A DNA stretch of 64,000 nucleotides from positions 6,930,001-6,994,000 of the forward strand of contig NC_135556.1 in assembly GCF_964340395.1 (NCBI RefSeq), read 5' to 3'. Every line of letters starts with the position of its first letter. Position 1 is the stretch's first letter. The position numbers were made by a program, and so were the translations under genes. This DNA comes from Glandiceps talaboti. Lineage: Eukaryota > Hemichordata > Enteropneusta > Spengelidae. A model generated the notes under the pieces. It searched no databases. It worked only from the letters and a program-made list of their open reading frames with translations, and was not told where the DNA came from. Of the stretch, positions 51,473 through 62,884 are shown in pieces.

Positions 51473-52434
51473 GCAGATAAATAATGACCAACAACACGTA
51501 AATGATTCAATGACAAAATGTAACTTTTAATTACAACAATAAAATATTTAGAACATTTTATCAACGGTAAAATGGTAAGATAAACAGGTTGGCATATAAA
51601 CATTGCACATAAAATTTTGTTTGGCTTAAAACTATGAACGTCAACAACAATATTATTCATATCTCAAACAATCTTGTGGAGAAAACTTTTAAACTTGCAC
51701 TTACGCATAGAACTCTGTAGGGGCTAGAATTATGACAAACAAGTAAAAGTGACAAACCATATCACAAACAACGTTTCAAAGTCTTGTTTCTCCCCACCTC
51801 CTTATGGAATATTCCTTGTTAGGCCTGTTCCATCAACATACAAATCAAACTGTTTTTGTTATGACTATCCATTAGTTTTCAAAATTAGCAGAGATGTGAA
51901 AACTCTATTCCTCTGATTTCTCAACCATTTCTACCACTATCTCTATCCATTATAATTAAAAGACTGCTTATCTGTTAATAGGGTGACAGCTAATATGTTA
52001 TAAGTTTACAGTAGTAATACCCCTTTTAATCCGTATCAACACTGAGTCAACAACAGTTGGTTAACAGATTAGTTTATGAGTAGTCATGAATCAGCTGACC
52101 ATATGTTGTTGACCCTGTGTTATCATCCAATGGCACTGTAAATTAATACAACAGTCTGTTACCCAATTTGCGAATAAGTACTGTTTTCATCATTATAGAT
52201 AGATTGGTAGAAAATGAGTTACGAGGTACAGAGTTTTCATATCTTTATTAATTTTGATAGATATGAATCTAAATGGATAGTGAAAGAGAGAAACAAAATT
52301 TACTGGTATATTGTTTAACTAAGGTAGACGCCTGGCCATACCCGCCATGTGTTCCAGAGTTTTGTCGATAGCCTCTCTGGTCGGTTCCATACAGCCAGTT
52401 TTGGTTTGTACATGGAAAATACACGAAAGGATGG

Positions 52435-53312
52435 CTCACCCTCCTGGCCGATCCCTCCTACGTTGTCTTTTAACAAAACGTTGGTGTTGTGGTGGGGCAC
52501 TGCTTGGTCCAGAATCACATGTGTACTGACTGAATGAAAGAAAGTTCATAAGAAAAAATGGACACAAACAAGTGTAGGTAGATGTTGATGTCATGACTGT
52601 GACACCTCACAGTTATGATGTGTCAATGCATACTGTTTTTTGTTAGACCTCAAACTTCAAGCATAATGTTTCATACTAGTGTTTTATATGTCTGAGGGCA
52701 TATGAAGAAACTGTTATACATTTGAGCATTTTTTTCATATTAAATGTGAATATACTTATAACAAATAGTATCAGTGCAAACATTGGCACTGAAGAAATGC
52801 ATTGGACAAAGGAAATTACAGAAAAAGTACTTTTTCATGGGTAGCTTTAGAATTTATCTGCACTTCCTTCAATTTTTCTGGTAGATATATGATGTAACAA
52901 ATAATTATCCTTCTTACCATTCAATTTTAGTTATCAATCCTTGTTCCAGCAGTTCCCTAAATTTGCCACACAGATTGGCTGGCACTCTTCCTACTTGCTT
53001 CCCAGCATTGTTTCTGACCAACTGTTGTGGGCCTCTGTTATTTGCCTCTTTGGCAACATAGTTGTGTTTAAGTGTGGGTATTTCCACCAATGGTGGATAC
53101 CACACACCAACTGCATTGCGATCATAGGGATTGCCATTCTCAGGATGAACATAAAGCCACACATCGGGTGGGGTTTTACCCGAAAGGCATGGTAAAAAAT
53201 GTGTATCAATGAAAAGTGAATATGTTCTAGTTACTGTCTTCTTGATATCAATCCACTGACAACTGTTTCTCCGTGTGTGACTAGCTGGCCTGACATTTAC
53301 TGTAAAAAGCAT
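52435..53312 (-). CDS. HIRAN-like domain protein, two or more exons
   Basis: The exon at 52918-53312 (possibly beginning at 53289 after a TTTTTACAG acceptor) carries PENGNPYDRNAVGVW and, 36 residues on, GKQVGRVPANLCGKF...GLITKIE, the two conserved halves of a HIRAN-like domain, which in other proteins binds DNA ends. A GTAAGA donor at 52917 and an acceptor near 52529 join it in phase to 52435-52528, encoding a short basic tail (QRFVKRQRRRDRPGG). It lies upstream of the broken gene at 47.1-51.5 kb in the same orientation and could be that gene's 5' end. The boundaries are uncertain. Confidence 0.5.
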
Positions 53313-53477
53313 GTATCATAAAATTGCAACCTTGGCATTTTCGTTACCTAACACTTGACCTCTTCCACTGCAGCAGGTAATTACCAAATGTTTATAAATT
53401 ACCCCTGAATTACATTTGATCTTCGTCAGTAATTTAGAAAAATATTAGGTTTACCTACCCCCTGATATAATTGTAAT

Positions 53478-53820
53478 TTCTACTGAAATGAATTTCTGTA
53501 TAAGCCTAATACCCACCTTTTAGCTTACTGTCCCTCTGCTTCCTCTTGTTTATTGCCAAATATGAATTAATACCCCCGGCACCTTGTGGCCTGTCCTCCT
53601 AGTGGTCACATGACCTTGACTAGCCAATCCTAGTATTCCTTGGTCCTAAACATAACAGAAGATTACAAGGACTGGAGACTGTGGGGAGGAGGGTGGGAGC
53701 GTAAAAGGTGGGTATTAGTCTTAAACAGAAATTCATCTCAGTAGAAATTAAAATTCTGTACAAACAAATATCCACCTTTAGCTTACTTTTGGGTAAGCCT
53801 AGAATACGACAACTAGTTGG
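53478..53820. repeat. Inverted and direct terminal repeats of the DIRS-like element
   Basis: The block at 53478-53523 matches the inverse of 53703-53748 at about 42 of 46 positions. A third, direct copy with AGCTTACT follows at about 53742-53800. Confidence 0.65.
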
Positions 53821-53899
53821 TGGAGGGAGTCTCCACACTGAAAGGCATAGTAACATTTTGAGCCGAACTGATAGGACCTAGAGCAGACATCCTGACTGC

Positions 53900-54572
53900 C
53901 TCTTGAGCCATGTCCCGCAACTAAAAGTTGATGAAGGAGTTCTGAGAGCGCCAGGTTCCTGTCTCAATGACTGACTTAATGGGTACGCCAGACCAGAGTG
54001 CCCAGGAAGTAGCCACTGCACGAACTTCATGAGCAGTAACTTTAGAAAGTGCCCGTGTATCAGCCATGAAAGAACTCTATGCCACTTTAATAGTATTAAC
54101 TATCCACTTAGAAATGTCGGCCGTTGTACAATCCAAGTTGTCTGATTTCCAAGGGATCGCCCCTAATGTCCTTAGTGCGATTACAGTACCACTTGAGAGC
54201 TCTGACTGGACATAAAAGACGTTCTTTTCGGTCCCTTCCCACCACCGTGGCTAAATCCTTAATGATAATGGGAGAAACCACTTGACCTAAAACATGATTT
54301 TTAGCAAATTGAATGAACTTAGGATGAGTCTGAAGTACAACCTGGTGTTGTAACCACTGGATTCGACCCTGTCCAATATCAAGTGCATGGATCTCGCTTC
54401 TACGACTGCCTGAAGCAAGAGCTAGTAGGAACGTAGTTTTAAGTGTGAGAAATTCCAACGAAATCAGACTCCACTGCTGAGCTGAAATGGGCTGAGGCGG
54501 TCTCTTAATGTGGAAGTTCCTTATCAAACTAGATAAGATCTTAGTTTGTCCAAAGTCCAAGGCCCCCAACAC
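53900..54572 (-). pseudogene. DIRS tyrosine recombinase, catalytic Tyr codon is a stop
   Basis: The first Arg block (GSRRSEIHAL) is intact. The C-terminal His-x-x-Arg block (TAHEVRAVATSWALW) and the following His/Trp-type block (TGTWRSQNSFINF) are present, but where family members have Tyr in a ...F-Tyr-Leu-Arg-Asp context the codon at 53921-53923 is TAG. An earlier stop lies just after 54108 before the His block. Any product would lack the nucleophile. Confidence 0.7.
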
Positions 54573-55327
54573 TCCTAATGGTACTGGAAATAGCTGAGCG
54601 GTATACCATTATGGTTTGGACAGTTAACTTCTGTACATCAAATAGTTCAAACAGAATGGCAGTTAACTGTTGTGTAGTAACTTGGAGTGGATCAATCGAT
54701 CATTGATTACACCAACTAGAGAATCTCTTCCACTTTTCCCCGTAAGTGGCAAGGGTACTCGCATGCTGGGGTCGTGCGATGACCGCGGTAGTCTTGCAAG
54801 AAACCCCTTTGCAATGAGAGATTGTTCAACAATCTGAATGTGTGTAGATGGAACGTCTCTGGATGCAGATGAAGGATGTTCCGTCACTGTGACAACAGAT
54901 CTTCTCTCTGGGGCAGTTTGCATGGGAGATCTATTAGAAGAGACAGTAACACTGGGAACCACGAGTGGTTCGGCCATAGTGGAGCGACTAGAGATAGAAC
55001 ACACTTTTCCTCTTGAATTTTTCTGTGGTAGTAGGGGTAGAGGTGGGAAGATGTAGGCCTCCAACCCCCCCCCCCCCCCCCAACTGAGTGACAGGGTATC
55101 CACTGCCATTGCTCTGAGATCTGGTACTGGAGATACAAAGAGAGACAGTTTGCGATTGAGAAATGTCGCGAACAGGTTGATTACTGGCTTGTTCCACCTG
55201 ATGAAGATTTGATTGGCTACATTCTGTGGAACTTGGATGCAGCACGAGAGTGCGTCTGCGATCCTGTTGCGCTTCCCCGGAAGGTGCCACGCCCTTAGTG
55301 TTATCCTCCTGTCCTCGCACCAGAGCA

Positions 55328-55774
55328 TTAGGTCCCCGTTGAGATAACATAGGGTCGGTGACCTGGTCCCCCTGTTTTGTTGATGTAAGCCACCACTGTT
55401 GTGTTGTCGGTATTGACTAGCACACAGCGGTGTGGCACCAGGTGTTCGAACTGGCGAAGAGCTAGAACAACTGCCTGCAATTCTAACCTGTTGATCGATG
55501 GTAGATCCCAAGTACCTGAGGTCCAGTGGTGGTCCAGATGGGCTCCCCATCCCACCTTGGATTCATTGGTAAAAAGGGAAATATCTGTTTTCCAACTAGG
55601 CATTTGTTTTCCTTCCAACATTACCTCTTTGTCCAACCACAACTGTAGGTGTGGAAAAAGGGGTGGTAGGATGGGAACCGTGGACTCTGTTGATTGGATA
55701 CTTGGTCTGCCAGTAAGCCAACAGTTAGAGCTGAATTGGTCGCATTCTGAGGCATGCCCATGGTGAAAAGTCAA
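55328..55774 (-). pseudogene. DIRS RNase H segment
   Basis: Contains FTNESKVGWGAHLD, INRLELQAVVLAL and NTDNTTVVAYINK, the three acidic-residue blocks of retroelement RNase H. The first catalytic Asp (usual T-D-A-S) is Asn here, so it is probably inactive. Confidence 0.7.
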
Positions 55775-56011
55775 TGATGGAATTCACCAAACCCAATAGG
55801 GACAGAAATAGTTTGGCTTGTATGCGGGTTTGTTTTTGCTACAAGCCTTACCAGTACTACAATCTTGTCTACTTGCTCTTGCGGTGGACAGACTATTCCC
55901 TGTTTGGTCATAAAACACATCCCGATAAAAATCATGTCCTAACTAGGAAATAGAATCGATTTGTCGGGACTCAGGAGAAAATCGGAGAGACCTCAGAATA
56001 ATCTGGCTGTC

Positions 56012-56542
56012 TCATACAAAGCGACGTAGCTGTTCGACTTTCTTGTCATGTAGCAACCAGTCGTCTGGATAAGGATTTAGTAGAAAACCGCATGCATGGA
56101 GAGTGGTCACCAGTGCAAAAACTACCCGTTGTTGCAAAGCAGAGAAAGTGACGACCGGCTCGTGAATGGGAATGTGGAAGTAAGCGTCCTTCAAATCTAT
56201 GGACGCCATCCATTCGCCTGGCTGAATAGAGGTGAGAACGGATCGGTCTGTTTCCATCTTGAATCTGGGCACTCGCTGATACTTGTTGAGAGTGGATAGA
56301 ATCAGTATGGGATGCCATCACCCCGACTTTTTAGGAACCAGGAAAAAGTGGGTGTAAAAGCCGGGTCCTGATGACTGGGCATCAATTTCCCTTATTGCGT
56401 TTTTGCTTATTAGGGAGTCAATAGCTTCCAGAAATGCCTTTCGCTGACTGGCCAGTCTTGAAACTGGAGTAATGAACGGTACGACCGAAAGAGGGGGATC
56501 GCGTACAAAAGATACATGGTAACCCTCCCTTACGGTAGACAA
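56012..56542 (-). pseudogene. DIRS reverse transcriptase segment, shortened
   Basis: FYTHFFLVPKKSG and WMASIDLKDAYFHIPI are typical of DIRS reverse transcriptase, and NPYPDDWLLHDKK holds the Y-x-D-D site. Between the last two the spacing is much shorter than usual, indicating an internal deletion. A stop and a frame change separate the first block from the second. Confidence 0.75.
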
Positions 56543-56736
56543 AATCTATTCGTCTGAAGTAATGCATTCCCAATGTTTTGCGTATAAACTTATACATTCC
56601 CCCTCCCCCACTGGACCACTGTTCGTGGTGTTCACGGTCCTGTCGGGAAGGAAGTCAGGAGAACTGCTGACGACTTCCTGATCCTTGTGTTTGATTGGTC
56701 GAGGAAGTGGACGGCTTACTCGGCTGACTCGTGCGC

Positions 56737-56943
56737 CTAGTGTTCGCAGCCTGACCCTGAACTTGTCTTGGTTTTCTTGGTGCGTTTCTTACTTTGACTT
56801 TGATGCTTGTATCCACTAGTTTGTGGTTGCTGTCTTGTAGTCGGAGTAGACGTAGACACTTGAGGCATAGCAGTGGCCTGGAATTGAGGGTTTTTTGTAA
56901 ATTTTGGACCCCTCTCAGCTGTGGCCGGAACTTGCTTACCCAT
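56737..56943 (-). pseudogene. DIRS Gag-like basic segment
   Basis: Pro/Gln/Ser/Thr-rich followed by a Lys/Arg run (SKKRTKKTKT), upstream of the reverse transcriptase on the same strand. This composition fits the end of a DIRS first open frame but is not diagnostic. Confidence 0.4.
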
Positions 56944-57744
56944 TCATCTCGCTCAGCGAGCCCACAAATAAAAATCTAGAATTCTTCCCCATTACGCTAT
57001 GAATATTCATCATTACCCAGCCTGAGTTCTGAGAATGCGCATTAGATGAGCTTGAATCATTTTTAAGACGACACACGAACGACTGGGATGGTCTATCTCG
57101 TAGGCAGAGCCCCCAGCTACGAGAGGCTGGGTAATCGAGACTACTATGTTGTGGATTGAATGCACTGGGAATACATAAAGAAACTGAAGGATAAATCAAG
57201 AAGCATACACAATACCCTGGTTCAACAAACTTGTATGAGGAGGTCACCGTTTTAGAACATTAACAGCGAAACGTATACAAGGTCTTTCATTTCTTTTACG
57301 GCCCTGTCGCCTTTGGGCCCGGTGAAACTCTGCATAGAAACAATACCCTGTCAGTTGCCGAATTCAGTTTTTTTGTTAAATCAAACCATTCTGGTAAACG
57401 GACATTCGTTATTTACTCCTTTACGTTATGTCATATGACATCAAAGAGGGCTGAATTAATGTAAATTTTCAAAAAAGATGTTTTTTTTAGTACTATAAAT
57501 TTCATTTCTTGTCAAAACAGAAAGTAAGTGTTTGTCTCTAATGTTTTCCATGATGTAAGATTTTACAGTAGTTTTATTTTCATGAATGAAATAAAAATCA
57601 ATCCATCGAAATATATTTGTTTAAAATCATTTATTGACATATAATCTTTAAATTTTATATATTAATGTAGATGTTCTTTTCTTTATAACATTACTCGTTT
57701 GTGTTTCAAAATTTCATCTTGTAAAAACTCGATAAAGTTGCATT

Positions 57745-57957
57745 GTTTATTGTTCCAAATCTCCATGGTAATATTGTTCAAATCTCCATGGTAACTTTAT
57801 TATCCAAATCTCCATGGTAACACAGTTGTTCGAAATGTCCATGCTAACATTATTGTACAAATGTAGATGGTAACATTATTGTACAAATCTTCATGGTATA
57901 ACATTGCCGATCAAATATCTAGAGTAACACTGTTGTTCGAAATCTCCATGGTAACAC
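57745..57957. repeat. Minisatellite, about 28-bp unit
   Basis: About eight units around CAAATCTCCATGGTAACATT with variants, ending just after the MFSD8 stop codon (transcript sense), so it probably lies in that gene's 3' untranslated region. Confidence 0.85.
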
Positions 57958-57970
57958 TTCATCGTCCTTA

Positions 57971-58969
57971 TCATTGTTGTATTGAAAGCCCTCTTATTTG
58001 TTTATGTCTGTCAATAAATGGTATAAGTCTCGTATAGGTAATTACAATGGAGATCAAAGTCAACATCAATATTATTGATACTGTAAGAAAAGTCCACTTT
58101 GGACCGAGTTTAGCGTAGAATTGGCTGACAAAGATTGGTCCAACAGTCCGTGCAAGACTACCAGCTCCTGTTAGAAACCCCATGAACAGACCCTATGAAT
58201 AGCAAAGATAAAAAAGAGATATAATCAATCAGGCAAAATATTGTTACAAAGAATTCGATAAAAATTAACAATTCTTTTTTGGGGTTCAATTTTCACGCGC
58301 CAGGATACGACGACATGTCGTATCCCCTTTTGGTCACCTTGAAGAGAAGACCGACGAATTAGGCGCTGACATATATAGTAAGATGTATCCAACAGTCTAA
58401 ACTCCGTTATATTTGAAATCTAGTCTAACACTAAAGCATGAACTTTAGACTGGCAAGAAAAAAAAACATGTAAACCCCTCAAGTTGACGAATAATCGCTG
58501 CTTACCTGTGGTTTAGGACCCAATATCTTTGAATAGATCGTCATACTCATTACGGTAGCTATAGGGTATCCGGCAGCAAGAAATGACGCCCCCACCAGGT
58601 ACTGAGCAAGATAAATCTTATGTGTATAATTGCACCAGCCGACGTTCCATGCACAGCCGACTGCTTCACTATGAGACGTTGTGAGTTCATAGCTGTTGTT
58701 TGTGACGTTCAAATTATCTGAAGAGAGTGAAAGAAAGAAAAGAGAAAAAGGTCCGAATCGGGCATCGTAATTTTCTATATTTCACGACAAATGTGTAATT
58801 TCCTTGTACAAATGCGCGCGCGCGTGCACACACATACACACAACAAACAAACAAACAAACAAACAAACAAACAAACAAACAAACAAAATCACTCATACAT
58901 ATATACATAAAAAACACATACTTGTATGCATGCATGCATGCACGCATGCGCGCGCACACATACATTATA

Positions 58970-59000
<31 letters not shown>

Positions 59001-59030
59001 TTGTATACATACATACATACATACATACAT

Positions 59031-59067
<37 letters not shown>

Positions 59068-60858
59068 TTGATAGATATAAAGGGATAAAAAATAGAAACT
59101 TACAAATAGGTCTAGGTGGATAGTCAGATGACCATGGCATTGGAATATCAAGTACAAAACCAATCAACATCAAGAACACCCCAACCAGTAAGAGATTTCG
59201 TTCATCAAATCTATCAATAATCATAAAGCATAATGTACAATGGGTATTTCAAGAAAATTAAAAATCGAGACCACTTTGAATATTATAACCCTGTATACCT
59301 GTGAATAGGGAGTTTTATGAAGCAATGTAAATATCCGTCTTTTTATACCTCAGACCACTGAGTTTAAACATGGTTAACCTGAAACATCACTGGATTAGAA
59401 GTATCAGGTACTTCCATGGTAATATGTGTACCGTGGATGTATTAAATCGAAACAATTAGCTTAACCTTGTAAGAGAACACTTTTAAACTGTATCCATGTT
59501 TATACGACGTTGCATTTATGATTGATTTCCTCTAATAGGGGGAAGTAGACTGTACACTCCCGGCCGTAGGATACTGTACGTATTGAAAATAATTGGGAGC
59601 CTTCAGTATTTAGAACAGGTGCGAGGGCCGGGGGAATTGTGGCTACCTTCAATTTTAAAAATAAAGGTTTTTGAAGACTGGTTACCTTTTAGATAGAGGT
59701 TTGAGTACCATAAACATAACCATTGCAATGATGCTACCTGATCCCAGGATAAAGCCGGTATACAACACGGCTTGTTTACGGGTCCAGGCATACATATCCA
59801 TCGCGAGAGGCACTCCAATTCTACATGAGAAAAGTAACGGATACGTGTTAAATTTTACCTCAATTGCTGTATTTTTCACTTCTTAAGCCCCTAGAGAATT
59901 GATTCCTTTGTAATAACAAAACATACCATTGTTGTATCCACGTGTGATTTTCTTGTTACAATGTAGTTGCTTTCACACCTATCATTATTAATCACAGGAC
60001 AATGTAGATAATGACGGGCCACGTTCATTAAACTGTTTGTTAATGCATTGTAATCTCACAGGTAGGGATAATTTAAGACACATTCGCTGGTAAAAGATAA
60101 TACAAGATTTAGAAAACGTGCCACAAACAATAATGAATTACTCGTCACTCTACACCGGACAAAGAGGAATGACGTCAGAATGACGTCATTCACATCGTAA
60201 TTTTTATAACTATAGCTAATCGTCCATGTTATATAATGTAACATTGGTTGTCATAGATATGAAAATAATGAATTCATGTGTGCAGGTGTTGTGGACTCGA
60301 GGCATTGTAGAGATTAGGTTGAAGTGGGATTTGACTTACGTTTCGTTTAGTGAAAACACGAAGAGAATGACAAAAAACACGACGATACAGGCGATTACTG
60401 CCAATTTATCTACGCTTCCCTCGACTTCTTCAGCTAGTTCAAGATCTGTTAGTAGATCAAAACAAAACAAAACAAAACAAAACAAAATAAAACAAACAAA
60501 ACAAAACAAAACAAAACAAAACTTAATTGTTAAAATTAATGTTTTCATTATATTAAGTATTATCGTATAATCTGTCACTGCTAACAATCTAATATGTATA
60601 TAAATTTTGCACTCCCCGGTCAGTCATGGAATAACGTTATGTCTGACATCTTTGTCTCTGCATGTCGCCTCTGTCTCCCCTTTTGCTGTCTATGTATGTA
60701 TGTCTGCCTGCCTGCCAACCTGTCTGTTTATAGATCTATCTTTCTGTATGGCTGACTACCTATCTATCTGTCTGCCTGCACGCCTACCTGTCTGCGTGTC
60801 TGTCTGTCTGTTAACCTACCTGGCCACATATCTATCTATCTATCTATCTATCGGTCCA

Positions 60859-60893
<35 letters not shown>

Positions 60894-60912
60894 GCCTGCC
60901 TGCCTGCCTGCC

Positions 60913-60985
<73 letters not shown>

Positions 60986-62884
60986 GGCTGTCTGTCTGTC
61001 TGTCTGTCTCAGTGGCAAATGTAAATTAAGCTCTAGGTATATTTCATTTTCAGGACGCTGATTGATTAGGTGGTATATTTGTTGTTATTTGTTACCTCGA
61101 TCATGACAATCTCCCGTGTCAGGTACAATATACGGCTTGAATACAGCTAACAGAAGAATAAGGTTGAGAATTCCTAGTAAAGCGTTCATGAAGGCAGGAA
61201 CGGTATACATATTAAGTGTCAGTTTGATGGCGTCCAATCGTATTCCAGTTTCACCTATAGGTGTAAACGCAGTCTGGATGACTAGTAGACAGATAAAAAT
61301 ATATTTACAATGGTTAATCAATTGTCTGAAAAAAAAACAACCATCATCCAACAATCATACGATTATAAACCACATTATCTGCAAAGTGCGAACAGTTCAT
61401 CCCACTCACAGACATTTTAGACTGTAGTTGCTGAGTGACGTCACGGCAAAATCTTCAAGACATGATCTGGTTAGTACAAAACAAATTTGACGGTAACCTT
61501 GACTTCAAATAGTTTTATAGATCTTTATGATAATGACGTGACAAGTTGTTATGAAATTGTACTCTGTGAATGAACAATTTTGGAAATAATGTTTTTTTTT
61601 CATAAATTTCGGGTTGTGGAGAGCCACTTCATGATTTCACATCACATAAATTTCGCGCGATTATAAAAAAACATCAAATTGAAACTATATTTCACCTTCA
61701 TTATTCTCACAGCAATCCACTGTTGCATCACGGGACTTAGCAGATATACATATGCATTAGATGAACATTGGATATTCACGAATATACATCAGAAGAAATT
61801 AAGCCCTTATGATTCATGAATATTCATTGTTCATCTAATACATATTCATGTATGTCAAGTTCCATGAGGCAATTGCAACAGTGGGTCACTACTAGCCAAT
61901 GACGCTGAATTATTAGAGTTTCGATTTAGGCATTTCTTGGCAATCATGCAAGATTTAAGTGATGTGAAAATCATAAAATGACTCTCCAGAACCGAAAGAT
62001 TATGGAAAGATTAAGGAAATACTTTTATTTCCTGAAGTGGCGTTCCCCTATAAACATGATTTGGTATTGGCACGATCAAACTTATATTGTACATATTATT
62101 ACTTTACAATAGTTCAATTTACGTATACACTACTATGTTGATGGAACCTATGCCACCAAATGTCCAAACAATCTTAATGCCACCGAAGGCATGTACTATT
62201 ATACTAGAATATCTAAATCCAGGTTTCAGGTATTTTCATCAGGGTAAAAATAAAACATATCTTTTTTTTTTAAACTTGGCTCATGCCACTGTACTACCAA
62301 ACCAGAGTGACTATAGAGTTTGAACTTTATTTGCAGCATGATGTTTCTTTTCATGTCTCGCTCAACGTTTTTGTTACAAATTGCATACAGACTCTGATAG
62401 CGCGGAAGCATATAAAAACTGATACATTTTATCTCACTGTGAACACAAATCAACATCACTGTCAGATGAAATGTAAATAAGGAAGATTCAAACACAGACC
62501 TGTTTATTTGTGTTCAGAGCGATCAATGTAACATGTAAATTGTATTTTGTTTGAATAATTATAACAAAAAAAAAGAAGTTGTGTAAGATGTAAAAAAAAA
62601 ACACCATGCCACCTAGTAATTGAAATAATTATAGTCTCTCTGGTTTTGTAGTAACTGGCGTATCTCAAGTCATATTACTTCTAGCTCAAAGTGCATACAC
62701 TACAATGATCACTGTAAGATTTCTGATATTATACGCCTTAAATAGAAAACCATGCTTCTTGTTATTTTACCTGGTCCGAGGATGAATCCAAGGGCCTGTG
62801 CTGCACTAAGGTTGGCCATAGCAGGAGTTCTCTCTGTCAGAGTTGTTGCTGCCGATACATACGATCTGGCGACAGCGTTGTTGC
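57971..62884 (-). CDS. MFSD8: MFSD8 (CLN7) lysosomal transporter, C-terminal seven exons
   Basis: Member of the major facilitator superfamily; the human protein is a lysosomal membrane transporter or channel mutated in CLN7 disease. Exons in transcript order: 62771-62884, 61096-61281, 60340-60445, 59686-59820, 59104-59210, 58506-58717 and 57971-58192. They join in frame to about 361 codons. Matches to human include NVAVVRSY-like [28 protein letters not shown] with [27 protein letters not shown] and a KRLI-like end. These cover roughly transmembrane helices 5-12 and the luminal loop, which has N-glycosylation sequons (NVT) and three Cys. The N-terminal helices were not found up to 64000, so the 5' exons should lie beyond the window. 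Microsatellites fill introns. A second possible last exon lies at 43597-43815. Confidence 0.9.
58845..59067. repeat. (AAAC)n, (ATGC)n, (TACA)n, (CA)n microsatellites
   Basis: A chain of simple repeats in the MFSD8 intron between 58718 and 59103, ending about 37 bp from the donor of the exon at 59104. Long open frames on both strands are artefacts. Confidence 0.9.
60455..60522. repeat. (AAAAC)n microsatellite
   Basis: AAAAC units with AAATA variants immediately upstream (transcript sense) of the MFSD8 exon at 60340-60445. On the minus strand they read GTTTT and supply the pyrimidine-rich tract of its acceptor. Confidence 0.9.
60690..61012. repeat. (TCTG)n / (TCTA)n / (CCTG)n microsatellite
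   Basis: Long tetranucleotide array in the MFSD8 intron between 60446 and 61095. It is the same unit as at 4789-4878. Confidence 0.9.
61610..62052. repeat. Palindromic MITE, fullest copy
   Basis: GAGAGCCACTTCATGATTTC at the left pairs with an inverted block at about 61955-61988 (GTGAAAATCATAAAATGACT). An inner pair surrounds ATTAGATGAACA. The right end (CCTGAAGTGGCGTTCCCCTA) is the inverse of the left end seen at 15711. It lies in an MFSD8 intron. Confidence 0.6.

Larger units (their letters stand above)
53478..56979 (-). mobile_element. DIRS-like tyrosine-recombinase retrotransposon, decayed
   Basis: On the minus strand the order is Gag-like basic segment, reverse transcriptase, RNase H, spacer, tyrosine recombinase, then a repeated end, as in DIRS elements and unlike LTR or LINE elements. 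The coding parts are split by stops and frameshifts, and the reverse transcriptase has an internal deletion. At the 3' side (about 53478-53820) a block with TTTCTACTGA[AG]ATGAATTTC occurs inverted at 53703-53748 and again, diverged, in direct orientation, which fits the inverted and internal complementary repeats of DIRS elements. The left limit (about 57.0 kb) is approximate. Confidence 0.8.

Noticed and set aside
47071-53312. A complete RAG-type transposon
   Set aside because: No RAG1 catalytic core, no RAG2-like kelch region and no convincing terminal inverted repeats were seen; only the N-terminal zinc region is similar.
58714-59224. 149-codon minus-strand frame overlapping MFSD8 sequence
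   Set aside because: Apart from the MFSD8 exon end, it is translation of TACA, CA and AAAC repeats in an intron.
60607-61029. 140-codon Cys/Leu/Ser frame
   Set aside because: Translation of (TCTG)n in an MFSD8 intron on the opposite strand.
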